Notes under the pieces: generated by a model
Told to the model about the DNA's origin: nothing
The model's database searches: none
What the model saw: only the letters and a program-made list of their open reading frames with translations
Shown here: positions 1 to 5,754 of the stretch, piece after piece
Position numbering within the stretch: the first letter of the stretch is position 1
How the letters are laid out: each line of letters starts with the position of its first letter
Source: Aquifex aeolicus
Lineage (GTDB): Bacteria; Aquificota; Aquificia; Aquificales; Aquificaceae
Length of the DNA: 6,977 bases
Assembly: GCA_015662815.1 (NCBI GenBank)
Contig: DQTK01000061.1
Coordinates: 1-6,977 of the forward strand
Reading direction: 5' to 3'
Made by a program: the position numbers and the translations under genes

Positions 1-15
1 CCATTTAGATTGTCA

Positions 16-951
16 ATGAATGGGATTAAGTTAATAGCTTGTTCTTCGAATAAAGCTCTATCAGAAGAAATTGCGGCTTACTTAGGATTAAGATTAACCG
101 ATATTTTAATTACCACTTTTTCCGACGGAGAAGTAAGGGTTCAAATTAACGAAAGTGTAAGAGGTTATCACGTATACGTAATAGCTTCCTTGTCAAATCC
201 GGTTAATCACAACATAATGGAACTTCTTCTCACCATTGATGCCATAAGACGTTCATCTCCTAAGGAAATTACAGCGGTAATTCCTTATTACGCTTATGGT
301 AGACAAGATAGGCAAGATAGGCCAAGGACTCCCATAAGTGCAAAGGTAATGGCGGATCTCTTGCAGAAAGTTGGAACCGATAGAGTAATAGCTGTAGATC
401 TTCACTCTCCTCAGATTCAAGGGTTCTTTGATATACCGGTGGAACATCTAACAGCGATTCCCGTTTTACATGACTATATAAGGAAAAATTTAGTTCTCGA
501 AAACCCGATTGTGGTTTCTCCTGATGCTGGTGGTGTTAAAAGGGCAAGAGACCTTGCCAATAGACTCGGTTGTGGAATCGGCGTAATACTCAAAAGAAGA
601 CCCGAGCCTAATAAAGCTGAAGTGATGGATGTAGTAGGAGATTTAGAGGGTAAGGACGCGATAATAGTTGATGATATTATAGATACAGCAGGAACACTTA
701 CAGCTGCAGCAAATCTTCTGATGAATAAAGGAGTAAAAAGAGTAATAGCTTGTGCTACCCATGGGATATTCTCAGGTCCTGCAATAGATAGGCTTAATAG
801 TTCCCCAATAGAAAAGGTTATAGTTACGAATACACTCCCCGTTTATGAAAAGAAATTCAATAAACTCGAAATAGTCTCTATAGCTCCTCTAATCGGAGAA
901 ACTATCAGAAGGGTGCGCGAAGGCTCATCTGTTAGTTCCCTCTTCAGCTGA
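16..951 (+). CDS. prs: Ribose-phosphate pyrophosphokinase (PRPP synthase)
   Basis: Cytosolic enzyme that transfers the pyrophosphate of ATP to ribose 5-phosphate, giving PRPP for purine, pyrimidine, NAD, His and Trp synthesis. With the ATG at 16 the product is 311 residues, normal for bacterial class I enzymes. Visible motifs are FSDGEVRVQI (35-44), the ATP-contacting YGRQDRQDRPRTP region (about 94-106), DLHSPQIQGFF (128-138) with His130, the flexible catalytic loop starting KRRPEPNKAEVMDVVGD (193-209), and the PRPP-binding loop DDIIDTAGT (219-227). All family landmarks are present. The frame is open to the left edge and a TTG lies at 10. The ATG at 16 is preferred because the family normally begins only a few residues before this strand (MNGIKLI). 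No Shine-Dalgarno is visible in the 15 bases available. The next gene starts 5 bases after the stop, suggesting one transcript. Identification is firm; only the start is uncertain. Confidence 0.96.
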   Translation: MNGIKLIACSSNKALSEEIAAYLGLRLTDILITTFSDGEVRVQINESVRGYHVYVIASLSNPVNHNIMELLLTIDAIRRSSPKEITAVIPYYAYGRQDRQDRPRTPISAKVMADLLQKVGTDRVIAVDLHSPQIQGFFDIPVEHLTAIPVLHDYIRKNLVLENPIVVSPDAGGVKRARDLANRLGCGIGVILKRRPEPNKAEVMDVVGDLEGKDAIIVDDIIDTAGTLTAAANLLMNKGVKRVIACATHGIFSGPAIDRLNSSPIEKVIVTNTLPVYEKKFNKLEIVSIAPLIGETIRRVREGSSVSSLFS

Positions 952-956
952 AGCCG

Positions 957-1142
957 ATGAATGAAAATTGTCCTAAATGTGGTTCTCTTCTTGTAGTAGT
1001 TGAGTGTTGTGGGGGTGGTATTTGGTTCTGTGAGAAGTGTAACGAATATTACTACTACGGAGAATTACTGTCCGAAGAAGAAGTTATAGGTGAAACTCTT
1101 CACCTGGATGATTCTCAAGAAAATAATCAGCAACAATCTTAG
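957..1142 (+). CDS. Small zinc-ribbon protein, function unknown
   Basis: A 61-residue protein I do not recognise by name. Its first half is a compact treble-clef or zinc-ribbon pattern: CPKC (Cys5, Cys8), a CC pair (17-18) followed by GGG, then FCEKC (Cys25, Cys28) and four tyrosines (31-34). This is enough to bind one zinc through CxxC plus CxxC, with the CC pair as extra ligands. The second half is acidic and ends in a Gln/Asn-rich tail that looks unstructured. The start is the ATG 5 bases after the prs stop. No strong Shine-Dalgarno is visible, so translation may follow from prs by reinitiation. The last 59 bases lie antisense to the 3' end of gpsA, and all the cysteines are encoded before that overlap. 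The clean zinc motif and operon-like spacing argue that it is real. Its role could be nucleic-acid or protein binding, but nothing here decides. Confidence 0.7.
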   Translation: MNENCPKCGSLLVVVECCGGGIWFCEKCNEYYYYGELLSEEEVIGETLHLDDSQENNQQQS

Positions 1143-2055
1143 GGTCTTCCCCTGAAACAATCCTGTAGACTGCTGTACATATCGGGGCGTGAATTTTCTT
1201 TTCTTGAATTATCTTATAGATTGCTTTTGCTGTCTTAACACCCTCCACAGTTTGGGATATTTCCTTTAAGGCTTCCTCTACCGTATAACCCTTTCCGAGA
1301 AGTATTCCGAAGGTTCTATTCCTTGAAAGGTCTGAAGTAGCTGTAAGGATTAAATCTCCAGCTCCAGAAAGCCCGAAGAAAGTTTCCCTTTTTCCTCCGA
1401 GGGCTTCTCCTATCTTTGCAATTTCGTGAATTCCACGGGTAATTATTGCAGTTCTGGCATTGTACCCGTAACCTAAACCATCCGATACTCCTACAGCTAT
1501 AGCTATGACATTTTTCAAGGCTCCGCCGAGTTCAACTCCTGCTACGTCATCATTTAGATATACTCTAAAGTTTACAGAATTAAAAGCTTTTTGTAATTTA
1601 ATGGCTATTTCCTTATTTTCATATGCCAAAACCACAGCTGTAGGAAGTCCCTTAGATACTTCCTCGGCAAAGGATGGTCCTGACAGTACAAAAAAGTTAA
1701 GTTCATTTTCGAATTCCTTAACTATTTCAGAAATTCTCTTAAGTTTTTTATAATTAATCCCTTTAGAAGCTGATATAAAGTTCTTACCTTTAATGTCTAT
1801 ATCCCCTACCACTTCCTCTATTACTTGAACCGGAAGAGCACAAATTATGTTTTCAAAGTTATAAATTTTCTTCAAATTTGTAGTCCCTTTGACATTTTTA
1901 AGATAAATTCCCTCAACATAAGGATGTATTCCTTCATTTATTTTTCTAATAACTTCCTCATTCACGTCGTAAACCAAAACATCATGACCTAATCTACCTA
2001 AATGTACAGCAAGGGCTGTTCCCCACCTTCCTGCTCCCAATACAAAAAATTTCAT
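1084..2055 (-). CDS. gpsA: Glycerol-3-phosphate dehydrogenase [NAD(P)+]
   Basis: Reduces dihydroxyacetone phosphate to sn-glycerol 3-phosphate with NAD(P)H, supplying the backbone of membrane glycerolipids; cytosolic. The 323 residues are close to the usual 330. The N-terminal Rossmann fold begins FFVLGAGRWGTALA, with the GxGxxG glycines at 7, 9 and 12. SASKGI holds Lys98, and SGPSFAEEV (125-133) is the family signature. Lys181 in GGALKNV matches the catalytic lysine of the second domain. The stretch GLSGAGDLILTAT (228-240) followed by SRNRTFG (244-250) is the substrate and adenine-binding signature. The ATG at 2055 gives the standard N-terminus. No Shine-Dalgarno precedes it, and a TATAAT box ends 13 bases upstream, so the leader may be almost absent. 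The last 18 codons overlap the convergent zinc-ribbon gene. It is divergent from kamA. Confidence 0.96.
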   Translation of the reverse strand: MKFFVLGAGRWGTALAVHLGRLGHDVLVYDVNEEVIRKINEGIHPYVEGIYLKNVKGTTNLKKIYNFENIICALPVQVIEEVVGDIDIKGKNFISASKGINYKKLKRISEIVKEFENELNFFVLSGPSFAEEVSKGLPTAVVLAYENKEIAIKLQKAFNSVNFRVYLNDDVAGVELGGALKNVIAIAVGVSDGLGYGYNARTAIITRGIHEIAKIGEALGGKRETFFGLSGAGDLILTATSDLSRNRTFGILLGKGYTVEEALKEISQTVEGVKTAKAIYKIIQEKKIHAPICTAVYRIVSGEDPKIVADYFLENHPGEEFHL

Positions 2056-2068
2056 AGCTGAAGCTAAT

Positions 2069-2097
2069 ATTATAAAACTTGAAATTTTACTTATAAA
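2069..2097 (-). promoter_or_regulatory. Candidate gpsA promoter
   Basis: On the - strand a perfect TATAAT (2074 to 2069) is preceded, after 17 bases, by TTTATA (2097 to 2092), a 4/6 match to the -35 consensus. The -10 box ends 13 bases before the gpsA ATG, so transcription would begin about 6 bases upstream of it. With no Shine-Dalgarno visible, a nearly leaderless gpsA message is plausible. The region is very AT-rich, so chance matches are common. Confidence 0.4.
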
Positions 2098-2107
2098 AGC
2101 TTAGATT
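2079..2107 (+). promoter_or_regulatory. Candidate kamA promoter in the divergent intergenic region
   Basis: The 137 bases between gpsA and kamA must serve both divergent genes. On the + strand TTGAAA (2079-2084, 5/6 match) is followed after 17 bases by TAGATT (2102-2107, 4/6 match). A weaker alternative downstream is TTGTAA (2124-2129), 17 bases, TATTAC (2147-2152). The two cannot be separated by eye. The first overlaps the candidate gpsA promoter, which could make the divergent genes interfere with each other. Confidence 0.25.
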
Positions 2108-2180
2108 AATGTTAGCACTCAATTTGTAATTCTAAAAATCTTTTAATATTACCTGCATAAAAATTAAAAAAAAACTTGAA

Positions 2181-2190
2181 AAGGAGGTGA
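2181..2190 (+). promoter_or_regulatory. Strong Shine-Dalgarno that fixes the kamA start
   Basis: AAGGAGGTGA is a near-complete complement to the 3' end of 16S rRNA. Its GGAGG core ends 5 bases before the ATG at 2193. The longest reading frame begins at a GTG (2187) that lies inside this ribosome-binding sequence, so the GTG cannot be the real start. It is the strongest ribosome-binding site in the window. Confidence 0.9.
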
Positions 2191-2192
2191 GA

Positions 2193-3317
2193 ATGGGTAG
2201 AAAAGTTAAATACATTATTGACCTAAAATTTATAGACCAGCTTCCTGAAAAGAAGAAAGAGGAGCTCAAAGAAGTTACTGAAAAGTTTGCTTTTAGAACA
2301 AATACCTACTACAACTCTTTAATCAACTGGGACGATCCTAATGACCCTATAAGGAAAATTGTTATACCCACTATGGAAGAGCTTGAAGTATGGGGCAAAC
2401 TGGATGCTTCCAACGAAAGCAAATATATGAAAGTTCACGGTTTAGAACATAAATATCCGGATACAGCACTCTTATTGGTTACGGATGTTTGCGGTATATA
2501 CTGCAGATTTTGTTTTAGAAAAAGGTTATTTATGAATGACAACGATGAGGTTGCAAGAGATGTCTCAGAAGGGCTGGAATACATTAGAAATCATCCTGAA
2601 ATAAACAATGTTCTACTCACCGGTGGAGACCCATTAGTTCTTGCAACTTTCAAATTGGAGAAAATCTTGAAGGCTTTAGCGGAAATTCCCCACGTGAGAA
2701 TAGTAAGAATAGGCTCTAAAATGCTTGCGGTAAATCCCTTCAGGATTATTGATGACCCCGCACTTCTTGAACTTTTCAAATGGTTTAATACCGAAACGGG
2801 AAAAAAGCTCTACCTAATGAACCACTTCAACCATCCCAGAGAGTTAACTGACGAAGCTAAGAAGGCTATAGAACTCGTTCAGAAGACCGGAACAACTTTA
2901 ACCAACCAAACACCTATTCTTAAGGGGATTAACGACGACTTTGAAACCTTAAAAACTTTACTGGAGGAACTTTCTTTCACAGGAGTACCCCCTTACTATC
3001 TATTCCAATGTAGACCTACTGCTGGAAATAAAGCATACTCTACTCCCATAGAGGAAACGATTGACCTTGTAGAAGCAATAAGATCTGAAGTATCGGGACT
3101 TGCTGCAAGGGTAAGGTACGTAATGTCCCACGAAACCGGAAAGATAGAAATCTTAGGAAAAACGGATGAACTTATTTTCTTCAGATACCATAGGGCTGCA
3201 GCTTCGGAAAATAGAGGCAAATTTATGATATACAAGAGAAATCCTGAGGCACACTGGTTCGACGATTATAACGAACTGGTGGGTGAATACAAGGTTACCC
3301 TTTTGGAAGTTTCTTAA
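2193..3317 (+). CDS. kamA: KamA-family radical SAM 2,3-aminomutase (substrate uncertain)
   Basis: A 374-residue radical SAM, PLP-dependent aminomutase of the lysine 2,3-aminomutase family, expected to move an alpha-amino group to the beta carbon. The radical SAM cluster motif CGIYCRFC gives Cys100, Cys104 and Cys107. Arg109 aligns with the clostridial arginine that binds the substrate alpha-carboxylate. GGDPL (144-148) is the SAM-binding glycine motif. Also conserved are RIGSK (172-176), HFNHP (211-215), NQTPILKGIND (238-248) and PYYLFQC (267-273). In SHETGKIEI (312-320), Lys317 is the likely PLP Schiff-base lysine. The clostridial enzyme recognises the lysine side chain with Asp in QCDLS and Asp in VVDAPGGGGK. 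By eye these positions are Arg274 (QCRPT) and Ser312 here, and the glycine-rich loop is shortened. Lysine may therefore not be the substrate, and the usual name should be held loosely. EpmB-type enzymes keep the first Asp, so that role also fits poorly. The family is certain, the substrate is not. The ATG at 2193 is set by the Shine-Dalgarno. Confidence 0.88.
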   Translation: MGRKVKYIIDLKFIDQLPEKKKEELKEVTEKFAFRTNTYYNSLINWDDPNDPIRKIVIPTMEELEVWGKLDASNESKYMKVHGLEHKYPDTALLLVTDVCGIYCRFCFRKRLFMNDNDEVARDVSEGLEYIRNHPEINNVLLTGGDPLVLATFKLEKILKALAEIPHVRIVRIGSKMLAVNPFRIIDDPALLELFKWFNTETGKKLYLMNHFNHPRELTDEAKKAIELVQKTGTTLTNQTPILKGINDDFETLKTLLEELSFTGVPPYYLFQCRPTAGNKAYSTPIEETIDLVEAIRSEVSGLAARVRYVMSHETGKIEILGKTDELIFFRYHRAAASENRGKFMIYKRNPEAHWFDDYNELVGEYKVTLLEVS

Positions 3318-3334
3318 TCTTTCTGTTGCTTCTC

Positions 3335-3363
3335 CTTCTTAAATCCTTTTGAATAGATATAAT
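3335..3363 (+). promoter_or_regulatory. Candidate promoter of the 163-residue protein gene
   Basis: A perfect TATAAT (3358-3363) stands 11 bases before the ATG at 3375. The -35 position at 17 bases (3335-3340, CTTCTT) is poor. No Shine-Dalgarno lies between the box and the ATG, so transcription from this box would give a leader of about five bases or none. The 57-base gap after kamA contains a T/C-rich stretch but no hairpin, so I see no intrinsic terminator for kamA. Confidence 0.4.
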
Positions 3364-3374
3364 TTAAATTCATT

Positions 3375-3866
3375 ATGGAGTTTTATCCCCTACATTTACT
3401 TCTTTCCCGCTTGGAGGAAGAAATAGAATTTCAACAAAGAGTTACAACCACTTATCTCGTAGGTGCTCCTAAGTATTCCCCGGAAACTGTTGCAAGTATA
3501 CAAGAAACAATAAGAAGAATAAGTGCAGATATAAAGCTTATATCCTTGATTATCGGAGAGCTCGAAGAAATTCAGGAAAAGGATATAAAGGAAGAAGTCC
3601 TTATTCTATCTTCCGAAAGCCTTTCCCTCGTCTCTTTACTCCTTCCGGCTGTAGAAAGGTATGCACCCTTTTTTCTTGAAAATTTAAGAATAGAAAATAA
3701 ACCTATTTTGGAAAAGCTTGAAGAGATTATTGAAGAAATAGAAAATGCTTTAGAAAAGTTGGAATTATCCTCTTCCCGAGAAATTATCAAAACCCTTGAG
3801 AACTTAGCTCAGTCTCTGGAAGTTTCGCTTGTAGTGGGGGAAAAGATTATTGAAAGAGAAGCGTGA
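3375..3866 (+). CDS. Hypothetical acidic all-helical protein
   Basis: I do not recognise this 163-residue protein. It is rich in Glu, Leu, Ile and Lys and has no Cys or Trp. It appears almost entirely alpha-helical, with few helix breakers apart from VGAPKYSPE (29-37), a proline at 91 and the ENKP break (107-110). The stretch 111-131, dense in Glu, Ile, Leu and Lys, reads as an amphipathic or coiled-coil helix. Hydrophobic runs such as LISLII (55-60) and LSLVSLLL (83-90) are too short or too interrupted by charges to be convincing membrane spans. There is no signal peptide. The only methionine is the first, so the start at 3375 is secure if the gene is real. Codon use (AGA, GAA, CTT) matches its neighbours. 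A soluble helical bundle or oligomer is likely. It lies 71 bases ahead of the DHH-nfo pair and may be transcribed with it. Confidence 0.8.
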   Translation: MEFYPLHLLLSRLEEEIEFQQRVTTTYLVGAPKYSPETVASIQETIRRISADIKLISLIIGELEEIQEKDIKEEVLILSSESLSLVSLLLPAVERYAPFFLENLRIENKPILEKLEEIIEEIENALEKLELSSSREIIKTLENLAQSLEVSLVVGEKIIEREA

Positions 3867-3923
3867 AATAATTTGTAAAAAATCATATCAAATGAAAATT
3901 GTTCTCAATATATTATACCTCTT

Positions 3924-3929
3924 GGAGGG
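3924..3929 (+). promoter_or_regulatory. Shine-Dalgarno that fixes the DHH protein start
   Basis: GGAGGG lies 8 bases before the ATG at 3938. The reading frame extends back to a TTG at 3899, but that codon has no ribosome-binding sequence and would add 13 residues unlike the family N-terminus. A TATTAT (3911-3916) just upstream could be a -10 element, but its -35 region is poor. Confidence 0.75.
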
Positions 3930-3937
3930 CTATAAAA

Positions 3938-4915
3938 ATGGTGAAGAAAAGTATTCCCATTGTGGACTTTCTTCAAAATACTAAAGGTTCTATCTTAATT
4001 CTTACCCATGAAAATCCCGATGGAGATTCCCTGGGAAGCGGTATTGCCCTTTACAAGTTTCTAAAAAAGAAAGGTAAGGAGGTTTATATAGGCTCTAAAG
4101 ACGGAGTTCCCCACTTTCTCGATTTCCTTCCGGGAGCCGAAGAGGTTATAAAACCCGGTAATAAGTTTTACGATATCGGAATAGTTGTTGATGCTTCGGG
4201 ATTTTACAGGGTAGGTACCGAAGTAAAAGTAGGAAAAAAGATAAGAATAGACCACCATATCGGTGGAGATTTTTACGGAATTTATGACTATATAGACCCT
4301 ACAGCACCTGCAACAGCCGTATTGATTTATGAAATTATCAAAGCCTGGGATGAAACTGCAATAGATAAGGAAATCGCTACGTGTATATATACTGGACTTG
4401 CCACGGATACCGGCTTTTTCAGATACTCCAATACGGATGAAAGGACCTTCGAATTAGCAAAGGAACTTGTATATTATGGCGCAGATCCCTATTACGTCTA
4501 TACCATGTTCTCAGAACGGGAAAGTATTAATAAGATGAAACTTATAGCTAAAGTCCTTGACACCCTGCAACTCCATGAAAACGGAATTGTTGCCGGAATA
4601 ACGATATTTAAAAGGTTTCTCGAGGAAACTGGTACGACATATGAAGATACGGAAGGACTTGTAAACTATCCTAGATCCATAGAAGGTGTTAGGGTGGCTT
4701 ATGCCATTACGGAGAAACCAGAAGAAGGTATATGGAAGGTGTCCCTGAGGGCAAAGGGTAATGTCAACGTAGGTAAAATAGCCGAAAGGTTGGGAGGTGG
4801 AGGACATAAATACGCTTCCGGAGCAAAGATAAAGGCAAATTCTTATGAAGAAGCGATGAATAAACTTCTATCTGCGATAAGGGAAGAATTAAAAACTCAA
4901 AAGGTTTACACCTGA
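3938..4915 (+). CDS. nrnA: DHH/DHHA1 phosphoesterase, NrnA-type (oligoribonuclease / pAp phosphatase)
   Basis: A 325-residue member of the DHH superfamily with the architecture of bacterial NrnA. That enzyme degrades 2-5 nt RNAs and, in several species, hydrolyses 3'-phosphoadenosine 5'-phosphate. The N-terminal DHH domain carries HENPDGDSLGSG (24-35; motif I), VVDASG with Asp85 (motif II), IDHH (104-107; the name motif) and GLATDTGFF with Asp157 (motif IV). Together these supply the Mn-binding residues. The C-terminal DHHA1 domain carries the substrate-binding GGGGHKYASGA (286-296). The length excludes RecJ, which is much longer. The ATG at 3938 is chosen for its Shine-Dalgarno. The stop overlaps the nfo start by one base (TGATG), so the two are translationally coupled. 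The NrnA assignment is by architecture; c-di-AMP or pGpG hydrolysis by this family cannot be excluded from sequence alone. Confidence 0.9.
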   Translation: MVKKSIPIVDFLQNTKGSILILTHENPDGDSLGSGIALYKFLKKKGKEVYIGSKDGVPHFLDFLPGAEEVIKPGNKFYDIGIVVDASGFYRVGTEVKVGKKIRIDHHIGGDFYGIYDYIDPTAPATAVLIYEIIKAWDETAIDKEIATCIYTGLATDTGFFRYSNTDERTFELAKELVYYGADPYYVYTMFSERESINKMKLIAKVLDTLQLHENGIVAGITIFKRFLEETGTTYEDTEGLVNYPRSIEGVRVAYAITEKPEEGIWKVSLRAKGNVNVGKIAERLGGGGHKYASGAKIKANSYEEAMNKLLSAIREELKTQKVYT

Positions 4916-5754
4916 TGGCTCTGTTCGGAGCTCACGTTTCCGCTTCCGGTGGTATTACAAAAACCTTTTTAAGGGCAAGAGAGATAGGGGCTGAAGTGTT
5001 TCAATTTTTTCTGCGGAGTCCCAGGGTTTGGAAGTGGAAGGGGGTAAATGAAGAAACCAAAAAGATATTCATGGAAAAATTAAAGGAGTTTAATGCCCCG
5101 GTAGTAGTTCATGCACCTTACCTTCTTAACCTTGCTTCTCCCAAGGAAGATTTAAGAAAAAAATCAATAGAGGTTTTCCTTGAGGAGCTTAGGTTTTGCG
5201 ACGAAGTAGGTATCCATTATTACAACTTTCACCCGGGAACAGCAACAGGTATAGACGAGGAAGAGGGGTTAAAAAAAGTTATAAAATCTCTTGAGGAAAT
5301 TTTTTCTCAGTACTCACCGAAGTTTACAACAGTTTTATTGGAAAACACTGCGGGAGAAAAGGGAGATATAGGAAAGAATATTTCGGAATTGGGAAGAATT
5401 ATAAAGTGTTTCGACGGTGTAAAACTGGGAATATGTCTTGATACATGTCATGCTTTCGCCTACGGTTATGAGATAAATACAGAGAGGGGTTTTGGTGAAT
5501 TTAAAAGAGAGATTGAAAAAACTGTAGGTTTTGAAAGCATTAAAGCAATACATGCCAACGATAGTAAAGTTCCACTAGGAGCAAGGAAGGACCGACATGA
5601 ACACATAGGAAGGGGTTATATAGGGTTTGAAGGTTTTAGGAATCTCCTGAAAGATGAATACTTTTCAACGCTTCCCTATTACCTCGAAACACCTAAAGAA
5701 GGAAATATGGACATCGTAAATCTGAAAATTTTAAGAAAAATATATTCAGAATAG
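4915..5754 (+). CDS. nfo: Endonuclease IV (AP endonuclease)
   Basis: Cuts the backbone 5' of abasic sites and removes 3' blocking groups in base excision repair, using three zinc ions in a TIM barrel. The 279 residues are the usual length. It starts FGAHVSASGG, the family N-terminal signature. All nine expected metal ligands can be placed by comparison with the E. coli enzyme: His66 (VVHAPY), His106 (FHPG), Glu143 (LEN), Asp176 and His179 (LDTCHAFAYG), His213 (HANDSK), Asp226 and His228 (KDRHEHIG) and Glu258 (LETP). The ATG overlaps the preceding stop by one base. A weak AAAAGG lies 10 bases upstream, so translation probably depends on the DHH gene. The last 9 bases overlap the convergent exonuclease gene, leaving no room for a conventional terminator between them. 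Confidence 0.97.
   Translation: MALFGAHVSASGGITKTFLRAREIGAEVFQFFLRSPRVWKWKGVNEETKKIFMEKLKEFNAPVVVHAPYLLNLASPKEDLRKKSIEVFLEELRFCDEVGIHYYNFHPGTATGIDEEEGLKKVIKSLEEIFSQYSPKFTTVLLENTAGEKGDIGKNISELGRIIKCFDGVKLGICLDTCHAFAYGYEINTERGFGEFKREIEKTVGFESIKAIHANDSKVPLGARKDRHEHIGRGYIGFEGFRNLLKDEYFSTLPYYLETPKEGNMDIVNLKILRKIYSE

Noticed and set aside
942..953. Perfect 12-base palindrome CTTCAGCTGAAG over the prs stop
   Set aside because: It has no loop and no T-run, so it is not a terminator. A 12-base palindrome is expected once or twice in 7 kb by chance.
2112..2138. Possible CIRCE (HrcA) operator: TTAGCACTC at 2112-2120 is an exact left half-site
   Set aside because: The expected right half GAGTGCTAA nine bases later reads TTCTAAAAA and matches only 3 of 9. 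Neither flanking gene is a heat-shock gene. Probably chance.
2187..2192. GTG start giving kamA two extra residues
   Set aside because: The GTG lies inside the AAGGAGGTGA ribosome-binding sequence; the ATG at 2193 is correctly spaced.
3899..3937. TTG start giving the DHH protein 13 extra residues
   Set aside because: No ribosome-binding sequence precedes it, and the GGAGGG at 3924-3929 points to the ATG at 3938.
4511..4807. 98-residue frame antisense to the DHH gene
   Set aside because: It lies wholly within a well-supported coding region on the other strand, has no ribosome-binding site and no recognisable motif.
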